Positions 1 through 9,498 are shown, counted from the stretch's first letter. The stretch: DNA of 64,000 bases from Hymenobacter sp. CRA2 (GCF_002007105.1 NZ_MVBC01000001.1:186001-250000), one strand, 5' to 3'. Program-made: numbers and translations. Notes: a model not told the origin generated them from the sequence alone.

Positions 1-1
1 A

Positions 2-2065
2 ACCGGTAGCGAAGGTGTACTGACGGCTGCCCGGGTACAAAACGTCATTGCCCGCCTGCCTGGCCGCCAGCCGGGCGGGCGGGCCGTACTGGTGCTCACG
101 CATTACGATTCCCAACCCCATACCCTCGGCGCCAGCGACGATGGCGCGGGCGTAGCAGCAGCCCTCGAAACGATGCGCGCCTTGCGGGCCGGGCCGCCGC
201 TGACGCACGACGTGATTTGGGTATTTACCGACGGCGAAGAAGCCGGCCTGCTCGGCGCCCGGGCTTATGCGGCCGATACGGCCCGGCTGCGGCGGAAGGT
301 GGGTGTGGTGCTCAATTTTGAAGCGCGGGGCAACGCGGGCGCCAGTTCGCTTTTTGAGGTGAACAGCGGCTGGGCGCTGGGCGAATTTGCCCAAGCCGCG
401 CCGGTGCCCGTGGGCTCGTCGCTGGCCTACGAAATCTACCGGTACCTACCGAACAATACCGATTTCACCGCGTTTCGCGCGGCGGGGCTGCCCGGGCTCA
501 ATTTTGCCTTCAGCGAGGGGTATTCGTACTACCACAGCCTGGCTGATACGCCCGAGCATCTGGACCTAGGCTCGCTGCAGCACCAGGGCGAGTACATGCT
601 GCCCCTGGTGCGGCACTTCGCCAACATTCCGCTGATAGCCCAGGCTACGCCCGCTCGCACGTTCTTTAATCCCCTGGGCAAGTGGCTGGTTCTGTACGAC
701 GCCCGCTGGAATTACGCCCTGAGCGTGCTGGCCGGGACGGCGCTGCTGGCCGCCGCCGGTCGGGCCCGCCAGCGGGGCCAGCTACGCGTCGGCGGGCTGC
801 TGGGCGGGGCGCTGGCCTGGCTTGGCGGCCTGGTGCTGGTGCTGGCCACCGGCTGGGCCCTTACCCGTCTGGTAGCCGAGGCGTATCCGCAGTACGCGGT
901 TTTTTACGACCAGGCTTTTTACAACGTCCGCTGCTACCACCTGGCCCTGATAGCCTTGGGCGGGGCGGTATTCGGCGCCTACTACCGGATGCTGCGCCGA
1001 TGGCTACGCCCGGAGTCGTTGTACGGCGGCGCGCTACTACTCATGGCGGTTCTGCAGCTAGCCATACAAGTGCAGGCCCCGACGCTGGGCTTTCTGCTGG
1101 GCTTACCGCTGCTGTTTGGCGGCCTGAGCTGGCTCTGGACCCAGCGGCAAGACGCGTACTCGCTGGAGGCAGAAGCTTCCTCAAGCAGCCAGCCGTTCGG
1201 CCTGCTGCCTCTGCTGCTGGGTGCGTTGCCGGCCGTGGCACTGTTAGCGCCCCTCCTTTCGGCGGTACTGACGCTGGCAGGCTTGGGGGCGTTGGTACTG
1301 GTGGCTATGTTCCTGCTTACCGTGTTGCTGGGGCTGCTGCTGCCCACGCTTCTGCCCCTGCTGGACCGCGTGGCTTTCACCCCGGCGCGAATGGGCTGGG
1401 GGCTGCCGGTGCTTACGAGCCTCGTCGGCATGGGCGCTTTGGCCGCCGGCCATGCCAGCAGCCAGCCCACGGCCGAGCACCCGCAGCAGACGCACTTGTA
1501 CTACCTGCTTGATGCTGACCAGGCCCAGGCGCACTGGCTGAGCGCCAATCCTCAACCCAATGCCTGGACCCGCCAGCTACTCCCGGCCCCCACGTTCAGC
1601 CCGCTGCCGAACCTGTTTCCCGGCTCGGCCCAACCACTGCTACACCAAGTGGCCCCAGTGCTGGCACTGGCAGCCCCTACTATTGAGGTGCTGGCGGATA
1701 GTATAGTTCCCAACGGTCGTCACTGCCGCGTGCAGGTACGGCCGCGCCGCGCCGGGGTCGTCAGCCTGCGGCTTAGCTGGGAGCGTGGCCGCCTCCGCGG
1801 CTTGCGCGTGGCAGGGCATCCCGTCGAGCCGGCCAGCTTAGCCACCAGTAACGGCTATGTCACCCTCACCTTCTTCGCGCCCGGTCCGGAAGGCGTGCTG
1901 CTTGAACTGGACGCCGCCGACGGCCGCCCACTGCCGCTGCTCGTCACCGACCGTAGCCTGCAGCTACCCGCCGTGGCTGGCACTCCGCCCTTACCCGCCA
2001 GCCTGATTCCGGCTCCCGGCTACAGCAGCTTTACCACGCAGGTAGCCAAAAAATTCACCCTATGA
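2..2065 (+). CDS. M28 family metallopeptidase with C-terminal membrane domain (5' partial)
   Basis: The frame is open from the first base of the window, so the start codon is upstream; 687 residues are visible. M28 zinc-aminopeptidase motifs appear in order: HYDS (metal His), ASDDGAG (bridging Asp), TDGEEAG (catalytic and metal Glu), NFEARG, and YYHSLADTPEH (last His). After the peptidase domain come some eight or nine hydrophobic segments and then a soluble C-terminal domain. That layout resembles the ERMP1/Fxna-like M28 proteins. In this family two zinc ions cleave N-terminal residues from peptides. I infer a membrane-anchored exopeptidase; the substrate and the side of the membrane it faces are unknown. 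Confidence 0.88.
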   Translation, partial: TGSEGVLTAARVQNVIARLPGRQPGGRAVLVLTHYDSQPHTLGASDDGAGVAAALETMRALRAGPPLTHDVIWVFTDGEEAGLLGARAYAADTARLRRKVGVVLNFEARGNAGASSLFEVNSGWALGEFAQAAPVPVGSSLAYEIYRYLPNNTDFTAFRAAGLPGLNFAFSEGYSYYHSLADTPEHLDLGSLQHQGEYMLPLVRHFANIPLIAQATPARTFFNPLGKWLVLYDARWNYALSVLAGTALLAAAGRARQRGQLRVGGLLGGALAWLGGLVLVLATGWALTRLVAEAYPQYAVFYDQAFYNVRCYHLALIALGGAVFGAYYRMLRRWLRPESLYGGALLLMAVLQLAIQVQAPTLGFLLGLPLLFGGLSWLWTQRQDAYSLEAEASSSSQPFGLLPLLLGALPAVALLAPLLSAVLTLAGLGALVLVAMFLLTVLLGLLLPTLLPLLDRVAFTPARMGWGLPVLTSLVGMGALAAGHASSQPTAEHPQQTHLYYLLDADQAQAHWLSANPQPNAWTRQLLPAPTFSPLPNLFPGSAQPLLHQVAPVLALAAPTIEVLADSIVPNGRHCRVQVRPRRAGVVSLRLSWERGRLRGLRVAGHPVEPASLATSNGYVTLTFFAPGPEGVLLELDAADGRPLPLLVTDRSLQLPAVAGTPPLPASLIPAPGYSSFTTQVAKKFTL

Positions 2066-2267
2066 TCAGGCCAGTGCACTCGTCCCCAGCTGTATTCTCC
2101 GAAGGGCCATGCTTGCCGCCACACCAAACGCCTGGCGCTGGCTTCGGCCATCTTACTTATATAACCAAAATATTCATCGACGATAACCTAAACGCATTTT
2201 TCTGCTTGCCTATTCATTACCTTTCAGCCTTAAGCGCCGGGCTACGAACGAAGGCTTTTAAAAAATT

Positions 2268-2340
2268 TACGAAAAAGTTCGTAAGCTTCGAATCAATTAC
2301 GAATCACTTCGTATATATTTACCCTACGAAGATATTCGTA
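2268..2340. promoter_or_regulatory. Three tandem palindromic operators for the BlaI-type repressor
   Basis: Three perfect copies of TACGAA-N4-TTCGTA occupy 2268-2283, 2298-2313 and 2325-2340. Their centres are 30 and 27 bp apart, and the last ends 19 bp before the GTG start of the blaI-like gene. A lone TACGAA half-site lies at 2243-2248. BlaI/MecI repressors bind short dyads in their own promoters, so I infer autoregulation. The local AT-richness is unlike the GC-rich surroundings and fits a promoter. Confidence 0.75.
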
Positions 2341-2359
2341 AGCATAATCAGCTACCGCC

Positions 2360-2767
2360 GTGACCAATATCCCCAAACCGACCGAGGCCGAACTGGCTAT
2401 CCTACAGGTACTCTGGCAGCGCGGTCCGGCCAACGTCCGGCTGATCAACGAGCAGCTCAGCCAGCAGCGCGAGGTGGGCTACACCACCACCCTGAAGTGG
2501 CTGCAGCTCATGCTGGACAAGGGACTAGTGCTGCGCGACGAAAGCGTTTGGCCCCACATCTACCGAGCCGCGGTGCGCGAGGAAGATACCCAGGCCCAGC
2601 TGCTCGATCGGCTAGCCGAATCGGCGTTTGGCGGCTCGGCTTTCAAGCTGGTACTGCGGGCCCTGGGCCGCAATCAGAATACCCGCGAGGAACTGGACCA
2701 GATTCAGGCGCTGCTCAATCAAGCTACTCCTATCCCCCCTACCCCCAACTCCGATGAACGTGCTTGA
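2360..2767 (+). CDS. BlaI/MecI/CopY family transcriptional repressor
   Basis: The protein has 135 residues, close to the usual family length. The N-terminal winged helix has the typical start (PTEAELAILQVLWQRGPA) and the GYTTTLKWLQLMLDKG helix-turn-helix stretch of BlaI/MecI. The C-terminal half would dimerise. The GTG start at 2360 sits just after three palindromic operators. The 3' end overlaps the M56 peptidase gene by 14 bp, the standard pairing in which the membrane peptidase triggers repressor cleavage. No beta-lactamase lies nearby, so the regulon may be cell-envelope or metal related; that part is inference. Confidence 0.9.
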   Translation: MTNIPKPTEAELAILQVLWQRGPANVRLINEQLSQQREVGYTTTLKWLQLMLDKGLVLRDESVWPHIYRAAVREEDTQAQLLDRLAESAFGGSAFKLVLRALGRNQNTREELDQIQALLNQATPIPPTPNSDERA

Positions 2768-4277
2768 AGATGTACTCCCCCCCGCTCTGCTCCGAGCCCT
2801 GGGCTACACCCTGCTGCACTCGCTCTGGCAAGGCGCACTGATAGGACTGGCAGCGGCTCTGCTCCTGATGGTGCTGCAGCGCCACACGGCGGCCGTTCGG
2901 TACTGGGTAGCGGCGGGCGCCCTGACCTGCCTGCTGGCCCTGACTACCGCAACGGGTGCCTGGTACTACACAACGGCGCCGACTCTGACGGCCCCGCACC
3001 CGGCTCAGACTGAGGCGCAGGCCGCGCCCCACGCCGCGCCGGTACTTGCCGAGGTAACCTCTCAGCCTACGAAAAACCCGTTTTCTAACCTGTTGCAGGT
3101 GGGGGCCATTTACGCCGAGCAACATCTGCCCCTGCTGGTAACAGCCTGGCTGCTGGGGATGCTGGCTATGCTGCTCCGCTTGCTGGCGAGCTTGGCCTAC
3201 GTGCAGCGCCTGCGCCATTACCGCGTGGCCGCGTTGCCGGCCCCCTGGCAAGAGCGCCTTGAGACACTGACCGAGCGGGCCGGCCTCCAACACCGGGTGC
3301 AGTTGCTGGCCTCGGCACTGGTGCCCTCGCCCATGGTGGTTGGCCTGTTTCGTCCCATTATCCTGCTGCCCCTGGGGCTGGCCACGGGGCTGCCCCGCCC
3401 CCAGCTGGAAATGATTCTGGCCCATGAAATTGCCCACGTGCTGCGGCGTGACTACCTGTTCAATCTTCTGCAGTCGGTGACCGAAACCATTTTCTTTTAC
3501 CACCCGGCCGTGTGGTACCTAGCCGCAGCCCTGCGCACCGAGCGCGAAAACTGCTGCGACGACATTGCCACGCACCTCTACGGCGACGCCCGACTCCTGG
3601 CACAGGCCCTATCGGCCGTGGCCGAACTGCAGTACACCACTCAGCATGCCCGCACCCGCACGCCGCGCCTGGCCATGGCAGCCCTGGGTCCCGATGGCTC
3701 GCTATTGGGCCGGGTGCGCCGGCTGGTGCAGCACGCGCCCGCCATGCCCACCTTCGCGGAAGGCTTTGCCGCGGCCGTGGTGCTGATAGTCGGGGCCGGC
3801 CTGGTGGTGGGCAGCGCCGTTTTTTGCTTCGGGGAGCCCAGCCAACCGGCGCAGGAGCCTGCTACACACACACCGGCCTTAGCCGCGGGCCAGTCGTTTG
3901 GCAAGGAATGGCCGGCGGGCGCTCCGCGTACCTCCCAAGGAGCACGGGATAGTACAGACCAAGTGGCACAGGCCGCCGCGCGCAGCGCAGTTGCCGCCAA
4001 ACCGGCTGCAGCCGGTACCAGTGCAACATCCCCGGACCCATGGGCCATACGCCAGCAGCAGCTTGCTCTTCTGAAAGAAATACAAGCCGACCCCAAGCTC
4101 CGCGCCAGCACCGGCCAAGCCACCCTGGTCTTTCAGGGCAAAAGCTTGGCTATCAACGGCCATCCGCAGCCGGCAGCAGTAGCAGCCCGCTACCGCCGAC
4201 TGCTCCACGTCCCGCACAACCCAGCCACCGGCAAAGTCAGCGGGGTAGCGCAAATAATCATTACCGACGCCCATTAG
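2754..4277 (+). CDS. M56 family (BlaR1/MecR1-like) membrane metallopeptidase
   Basis: I chose the ATG at 2754 because it overlaps the end of the repressor gene and gives a normal N-terminus (LLHSLWQGALIG, typical of M56 proteins). The product has 507 residues. Several membrane helices precede the zinc motif HEIAH near residue 224, and ERENCCDD supplies the distal Glu. A further helix follows near residue 340. The C-terminus is an Ala/Pro/Gln-rich tail with no recognisable penicillin-binding sensor domain. BlaR1 homologues cleave the cognate BlaI. I infer signal sensing at the inner membrane, with an unknown ligand. Confidence 0.87.
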   Translation: MNVLEDVLPPALLRALGYTLLHSLWQGALIGLAAALLLMVLQRHTAAVRYWVAAGALTCLLALTTATGAWYYTTAPTLTAPHPAQTEAQAAPHAAPVLAEVTSQPTKNPFSNLLQVGAIYAEQHLPLLVTAWLLGMLAMLLRLLASLAYVQRLRHYRVAALPAPWQERLETLTERAGLQHRVQLLASALVPSPMVVGLFRPIILLPLGLATGLPRPQLEMILAHEIAHVLRRDYLFNLLQSVTETIFFYHPAVWYLAAALRTERENCCDDIATHLYGDARLLAQALSAVAELQYTTQHARTRTPRLAMAALGPDGSLLGRVRRLVQHAPAMPTFAEGFAAAVVLIVGAGLVVGSAVFCFGEPSQPAQEPATHTPALAAGQSFGKEWPAGAPRTSQGARDSTDQVAQAAARSAVAAKPAAAGTSATSPDPWAIRQQQLALLKEIQADPKLRASTGQATLVFQGKSLAINGHPQPAAVAARYRRLLHVPHNPATGKVSGVAQIIITDAH

Positions 4278-4396
4278 GCCAGTTTCTGCTCAGTTCTTCT
4301 CTCACCCAGTAGGCAGAATTCCCCTCTTCGCCACGCTTGCTGCGCCCGGATTTACCGGTCGCCTGGCTCCGCACTGCCTACTCCATCTTTCCCGCT

Positions 4397-6856
4397 ATGA
4401 ATAGCTTAACCTTCTCCCCCCGAATGCAGCCGTTAGCTCGTTTGCTACTGGTTTGTTGCTGGCTGGGCTGCACCCTGACCGCTTGGGCCCAAGGCCCGGC
4501 GCGTGTCACCGGTGTCTTGCTGAACGCCGATGGCGCTCCGGTCGAATTTGCGACGGTTACCCTTCACCACGTAAAGGACTCATCCGTCGTCAAGTCCGAA
4601 TTTAGCAACGAAAAAGGTGCTTTCGAACTGCAAGCCCCGTCGGGCGGCCCCTACCTGGTGTCGGCGGCGCAAGTAGGGTTCGTACGCTACTGGAGTGCCC
4701 CGTTTGACCTGCCCGCGGCGGGTCTGGCGCTGCCCTCCGTAACGCTGCGCACCAGCGCAGCCACGGTGCTGAAAGAAGTAACCGTGCTGGGCCAGAAACC
4801 GCTGTTTGAGCGCCAGGCCGACCGCACGGTGGTAAACGTGGAAAGCTCGCCGCTGGCCGCTGGCAACACGGCGCTGGATGTGCTGTCCCGCTCGCCAGGC
4901 GTCACCGTCGACGGCAGCGACAACCTGGCCCTGCGGGGCAAGCAGGGCCTGCTGGTCATCATCGACGGCAAACGCCAGCCCATGACGGGCACCGAGCTGG
5001 CCGATTACCTGCGCACCCTGCCGGCCGAGCAGCTGAAAAGCATCGAACTGATAACCAACCCGCCCGCCAGCTACGACGCGCAAGGCACGGCCGGCATCAT
5101 TGCCATCAACCTGAAGCAGGACCAGCGCCGGGGCGCCAATGGTAGCGTAAACCTGGGTTACGGGCGCGGTAAGTTTGGTCGCCTGACGGCTGGCACTACG
5201 CTTAACTACCGCCGGGACAAGCTTAACGCGTTTGGCTCCTATACGTACGCCGACCGCGGCAACTACCTGCGTCTGAACAACAACCGCGCATTCTACGAGC
5301 AAGGCCGCCGGGCCGGTGGCAGCACGCAGGAAGACTACACCGCCATTAGCTCCTGGACCCAGAACTGGAAGGCCGGTGTGGACTATAACTTCACGGACCG
5401 GACGACGCTCGGCGCCGAACTCACCGGCCAGGCTGCGTTGAGCAAGGGCAAGGGCACCAACGCGGTGACTTTGCTGGACGCCGATGGCGGCGCCATTCGC
5501 ACGCTGGTATCGGATGCGTACCGCAACGCCAAAACGCCCAACCTGACGGCCAACCTCAACCTGCGACACGCGTTTGCCGACTCCAGCAACAGCCGCGCCC
5601 TGACGGCGGATGCCAACTACGCGAGCTACCGCCTCAGCCGGCAGCAAGGCCTGGCCTCGCTGCTCGATACCGGCTCGGCGCCACGCCAGCTTCTCAGCGA
5701 CCAGACCGGGCACCTGACCTTGTTTACTGGCCAGGTAGATTATGCGCATCCACTGCTGCATCGCCGGCTGCTCTCGGGTGGGGTCAAAACCAGCCACGTG
5801 GAGTCCGACAACGATGCCCTGTTTCTGCAGACGGCCGACGGCGTGACGGTGGTGGATACCGACCAGACCAACCGGTTCCGCTACAACGAGACGATTCAGG
5901 CCGCGTACGTCAGTTTTCAGCAGACGGGCACCCGCGCCACCTGGCAGGCAGGCCTGCGCGGCGAGCATACCACCGCGCGCGGCGTGCAGGATGTCGGCAA
6001 TCAGCGCTTCGACCGCAAGTACTTTCAGCTCTTCCCGAGTGCTTCGCTCAAGTATGCCTTCAGCACCAAGCACGAGCTGACGCTGGCCCTGAGCCGCCGT
6101 CTCGACCGGCCCGGCTACGACCAACTCAACCCGTTCCGGGTGTACCTCAACGCCACCACTTACCGCTCGGGCAACTCGGCCCTGCTCCCGCAGACGAGCT
6201 ACAATGCCGAGCTGACGCACACGTACCTGCAGAAATACACCGTCGGGCTGAGCTACAGCAATATGCACCACCCGATTATCATCGTGGTGCAGCCCGCCAC
6301 GGCCACGAGCCGCCTCATCCTGGCCCGCCCCGTCAATCTCACCACCCAGCACTACGCCGCCCTCACGCTGACTGCGCCCATCGAGCCGTGCAAGGGGTGG
6401 TCGATCTACAACAACGTCGTGTTCTACTACAGCCGCTTCACTGGTGAGCTGGCGGGCACCGCTCTGGACCGTGCCAAGCCGTCTGTCAACCTGAGCAGCA
6501 CGCACACCGTGGCGCTGGGTGAGGGCTGGAGCTTCGACCTGAGCGCGACCTACCAGTCGCCGGAAGTCTACGGCTTCATTACCTCCCGCGCCAACGGCGA
6601 CGTCACCGCCGGCTTGCAGAAAAGCCTGTGGAAAGGACTGGGTACCCTCAAGCTCAACGTGACCGACATCTTTTACACCAACCGCAATATTGCCACGTCT
6701 ACCTACGACAACTACGTGGAAAACTTTACCCAGCGCCGCGATTCGCGGGTCGGCACGGTCTCGTTCAGCTACCGCTTCGGCGGCAGCCAGACGTCGTCCC
6801 GGTCACGCACCGATACCGCCGAAGAGGAAAAGCGCCGCGTAGGCAGCGGCCAGTAA
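4397..6856 (+). CDS. Outer-membrane beta-barrel receptor (TonB-dependent receptor-like) with carboxypeptidase-regulatory domain
   Basis: From the ATG at 4397 the protein has 819 residues; another ATG at 4424 would leave a cleaner signal peptide ending at AWAQ. An N-terminal CarboxypepD_reg-like domain (VTGVLLNADGAPVEFATVTL) is followed by a plug-like region (LDVLSRSPGVTVDG, LLVIIDGKRQP, IELITNPPASYDAQGTAGIIAI). A long beta-barrel with alternating aromatic strands ends in VSFSYRFGG and a short charged tail. This is the outer membrane beta-barrel type that often sits next to BlaI/M56 genes in Bacteroidota. The substrate cannot be told. An intergenic gap and a strong terminator after it mark it as its own unit. 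Confidence 0.85.
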   Translation: MNSLTFSPRMQPLARLLLVCCWLGCTLTAWAQGPARVTGVLLNADGAPVEFATVTLHHVKDSSVVKSEFSNEKGAFELQAPSGGPYLVSAAQVGFVRYWSAPFDLPAAGLALPSVTLRTSAATVLKEVTVLGQKPLFERQADRTVVNVESSPLAAGNTALDVLSRSPGVTVDGSDNLALRGKQGLLVIIDGKRQPMTGTELADYLRTLPAEQLKSIELITNPPASYDAQGTAGIIAINLKQDQRRGANGSVNLGYGRGKFGRLTAGTTLNYRRDKLNAFGSYTYADRGNYLRLNNNRAFYEQGRRAGGSTQEDYTAISSWTQNWKAGVDYNFTDRTTLGAELTGQAALSKGKGTNAVTLLDADGGAIRTLVSDAYRNAKTPNLTANLNLRHAFADSSNSRALTADANYASYRLSRQQGLASLLDTGSAPRQLLSDQTGHLTLFTGQVDYAHPLLHRRLLSGGVKTSHVESDNDALFLQTADGVTVVDTDQTNRFRYNETIQAAYVSFQQTGTRATWQAGLRGEHTTARGVQDVGNQRFDRKYFQLFPSASLKYAFSTKHELTLALSRRLDRPGYDQLNPFRVYLNATTYRSGNSALLPQTSYNAELTHTYLQKYTVGLSYSNMHHPIIIVVQPATATSRLILARPVNLTTQHYAALTLTAPIEPCKGWSIYNNVVFYYSRFTGELAGTALDRAKPSVNLSSTHTVALGEGWSFDLSATYQSPEVYGFITSRANGDVTAGLQKSLWKGLGTLKLNVTDIFYTNRNIATSTYDNYVENFTQRRDSRVGTVSFSYRFGGSQTSSRSRTDTAEEEKRRVGSGQ

Positions 6857-6880
6857 ACCGCTGCTCCGGCAGTTCATAGA

Positions 6881-6930
6881 TCTAGCGCCCGGCGTTCTGC
6901 TTCATGGAACGCCGGGCGCTAGACCGTTTT
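6881..6930 (+). terminator. Strong hairpin terminator after the receptor gene
   Basis: A perfect 17-bp stem (6881-6897 with 6907-6923) has a 9-base loop and is followed by CCGTTTT. It lies between converging genes and could serve both strands. Confidence 0.8.
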
Positions 6931-7036
6931 GGGCAGATCTGACGGCCGCCGCGGGTGCTTAGTAAGCATTAGAATTGTCTCTTACGCCGATCTGCTACAA
7001 CTCAATGCTGGGCGCGGCGGCGCTTTTTCCCTCTCC

Positions 7037-7618
7037 CTACAGCAACCACGAATGCAGCCCCGACAGCAGACCGCTCAGCTTGTCGCGCATGATACGTAGC
7101 GCCTTGCCCATCTGGTTCTCCACGGTTTTGGGCGCTACTTCCAGGGCCTCGGCAATCTGCTGGTAGCTCAAGCCCTCCTGCCGGCTCATCAAAAACACGG
7201 CCCGGCACTGCGGCGGCAACGCTTCCAAGGCCTCAGCCACCAGCTGTTCCGCTTCCTGCCCGTCGAGGTGCTCGGCGGTGGTGTCGCGCGCGGGCTCGGG
7301 CACGGCAGCCTCGTCCCAGCTTACCTGCCGCTTGCGGCGCTCGGCGTGGCGCAGCGCAGCATTCATGGCCGCGCGGTAGAGGTAGGCTTTGTAGGTGGTG
7401 CTGATGACGAGCGTTTCGCGGTGGTTCCAGATGCGCATGAACACGTCCTGCAGCAGGTCCTCGGCCACAGCGCGGTCCTGCACCACCCGAAAAATCACGC
7501 CCGCCAGCGGCCGGTAGTAGTGCTTGAATAAAGCCTGCATAAAAGCCTCACCGTCCCCGCCGCGCTGCAGCTCCGCCAGGCGGACTTCAAGGGCATCCAG
7601 GGTATCGACTTCGGGCAT
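7037..7618 (-). CDS. RNA polymerase ECF-type sigma-70 factor
   Basis: The ATG at 7618 gives 193 residues; a GTG seven codons upstream is possible. Region 2 (RAVAEDLLQDVFMRIWNH) and region 4 (LPPQCRAVFLMSRQEGLSYQQIAEAL, then a helix-turn-helix) are clear. The sequence fits the Bacteroidota-expanded ECF group usually followed by a FecR anti-sigma and a SusC-like receptor. Here the downstream side holds only the converging receptor gene, so no cognate anti-sigma is visible. Its targets are unknown. Confidence 0.9.
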   Translation of the reverse strand: MPEVDTLDALEVRLAELQRGGDGEAFMQALFKHYYRPLAGVIFRVVQDRAVAEDLLQDVFMRIWNHRETLVISTTYKAYLYRAAMNAALRHAERRKRQVSWDEAAVPEPARDTTAEHLDGQEAEQLVAEALEALPPQCRAVFLMSRQEGLSYQQIAEALEVAPKTVENQMGKALRIMRDKLSGLLSGLHSWLL

Positions 7619-7807
7619 AACGACGGCAGCAAGCACCACAGCAACACCCCAATAGGTAGTTTGGCGCGGCGTAAAGCTACGGAAGATACCGTTTCGGCTA
7701 TGCTTTATCGAAGGCAGAATTGCATAGGCCAGCCGCCGGTTTTATTGAGCGCACTGGCTCCTTCCCCATCTTATCAGCTTGCCCAGCATCAGTTGCCCGA
7801 ACCGGTT

Positions 7808-9103
7808 TTACCCGGCGGGCACTTCCTCCTTCACGTCGTGCAGGCGGCGCAGGTGGGGCGCCAGCAAGGCCGTGGCCCCGACCACCACCATGGTCATCAC
7901 GCCGCCAAATACCACCGAGGGCACCGTGCCCAGCAACCGGGCCATGGCACCCGATTCAAACGCGCCCAGCTCGTTTGAGGAGCCGATAAAGATGTTATTC
8001 ACCGCCGACACGCGGCCCTTCATGTACTCGGGCGTGAAGGTGTGAATCAGCGTCGAGCGCACGATTACCGACACGGAGTCGAACACGCCGGTCATAAACA
8101 GCAAGAACAGCGACAGGTAGAAGTTGGTGGACAAGGCAAAGAGCACTGTGGCCAAGCCGAAGCCGGCTACCGCCCACAGCAGCTTCCGCCCGACGCGGTG
8201 GCGCAGCGGAAAGTACGTCAGCGCCACAGCCATCAGCACCGAACCCACGGCCGGCGCGGCTTCCAGGTGCCCCAGGCCTTCGGCCCCTACTTTCAGGATC
8301 TTCACCGCGAAAATCGGCAGCAGGGCCACCGCCCCACCAAAGAGCACCGCGAACATATCCAGCGACAGCGCCGCCAGCACCAGTTGGTTGCTAAAGATGA
8401 AGCGCAAGCCGCTGAGCACGCTTTCTTTCAGCCCCAGCTTCTGGCCTTCTATGGGTGGCAGCGGGCGTCCCTTGATGCTCACAAACTGTAGCAGAGCTAT
8501 CAGCAACAGCCCCGAGGCCACGGTGTAGGAGTTGGCCACGTCGATGGCCGCCACCAGGTAGCCGCCGATGGCCGGCCCGAGCACTGCCGAGGCCTGGTAT
8601 GTGGTGCTGTTCCAGGTAATGGCGTTGGGCAGCCGCTCCCGGTCGGGCAGCAGTTGCGGCATAAAGGAAAACAGCGCCGGCCCCAGGAACCCACGCGCAA
8701 TGCCGCTCACAAAAATCACCGCGTACAGCGGCCACGTGTACAGCGACGACTTGGCCAGCAGCGGCAGCCCCACCGGCGAAGCGAGTACCCACAACGCCAC
8801 CGCGCACAGCAGCAGCACCGCCACCGCGGCCACGATAATATTCTTGCGCCGCACCGAATCGGCCACGTGCCCCGCGTACAGCGACACCCCGATGCTCGGC
8901 ACGGCCTCGGCCAGCCCGATCAGCCCCAGCGCCAACGGGTCGTTGGTCAGGTGCAGAATCTGCCAGCTCACTACCAGCCCCTGAATGCGGGTGGCTACCA
9001 CAAAGCACACGCGGGCTGATATCAGGCGGCGGAACTCGGGTAGGCGTAGCGCGGCATAGGGGTCGTGGCGGGGCGTGGGCGCGGCGGATTCGGCAGTACT
9101 CAT
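7808..9103 (-). CDS. MFS transporter (EntS-like, MFS_3 type)
   Basis: The protein has 431 residues and about twelve hydrophobic segments. After a short soluble N-terminus comes the MFS loop 2-3 signature, here YAGHVADSVRRKNIIV. The sequence resembles the group of enterobactin-exporter-like MFS proteins, which export siderophores or drugs by proton exchange in the inner membrane. It stands alone, with a -7-like box 27 bp upstream of its ATG. The substrate cannot be inferred from its neighbours. Confidence 0.87.
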   Translation of the reverse strand: MSTAESAAPTPRHDPYAALRLPEFRRLISARVCFVVATRIQGLVVSWQILHLTNDPLALGLIGLAEAVPSIGVSLYAGHVADSVRRKNIIVAAVAVLLLCAVALWVLASPVGLPLLAKSSLYTWPLYAVIFVSGIARGFLGPALFSFMPQLLPDRERLPNAITWNSTTYQASAVLGPAIGGYLVAAIDVANSYTVASGLLLIALLQFVSIKGRPLPPIEGQKLGLKESVLSGLRFIFSNQLVLAALSLDMFAVLFGGAVALLPIFAVKILKVGAEGLGHLEAAPAVGSVLMAVALTYFPLRHRVGRKLLWAVAGFGLATVLFALSTNFYLSLFLLFMTGVFDSVSVIVRSTLIHTFTPEYMKGRVSAVNNIFIGSSNELGAFESGAMARLLGTVPSVVFGGVMTMVVVGATALLAPHLRRLHDVKEEVPAG

Positions 9104-9129
9104 AGGAAGCCTCTAACGAAAGTCGGGCG

Positions 9130-9137
9130 CAAAGGTA
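9130..9137 (-). promoter_or_regulatory. -7 box for the MFS transporter gene
   Basis: The minus strand reads TACCTTTG, matching the Bacteroidota -7 consensus TAnnTTTG, placed to give a short leader before the ATG at 9103. I did not find a convincing TTTG -33 box. Confidence 0.5.
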
Positions 9138-9498
9138 ACCCGCACCCCGGGCCCGCTCCTGCGTGCTTTACCCCGGTGTTATTTCTTGGGTGTCCGGCTC
9201 CAGTCGGGCTTGCCAGGCATGCTATGTTTTCGTATCATTGTTAAGAGCCCATTACCGCCTCTGCTTCCGCCGGGTCGTTACGTTCCCCGCCGGCGTTTCT
9301 GCTTCTCCGCTGCTCTTTGCCAGCCGCAGCGGCCTGCTCACCTTCCCGCTTCCGCATCAGCTGTTTCCGGGTTCTTCGTTGAATTTGGTCAGCCTGCCAA
9401 ACCGCCCGCCACGGTCGTTCGGCTTCTTCACCGGGTTATTGGTCTTACCAGGTCGCGCTTCGTTTCGCCAGCGCCGTGCTACCGCTTGCTGCCTTTGC
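9138..9498. other. Intergenic stretch without a supported gene
   Basis: This 361-bp stretch lies between divergent genes. The frame of the next gene is open through it, but the translation is low-complexity (Ser, Arg, Phe, Pro rich) and does not look like protein. I see no repeat or RNA structure in it. Confidence 0.5.

Noticed and set aside
2062-2757. Open frame of 231 residues overlapping the blaI-like gene
   Set aside because: It runs through the AT-rich operator region and reads as low-quality sequence; the overlapping 135-residue frame matches the BlaI family.
4580-6505. 641-residue frame antisense to the receptor gene
   Set aside because: It is a mirror frame of a GC-rich gene; the plus-strand protein has clear plug and barrel motifs.
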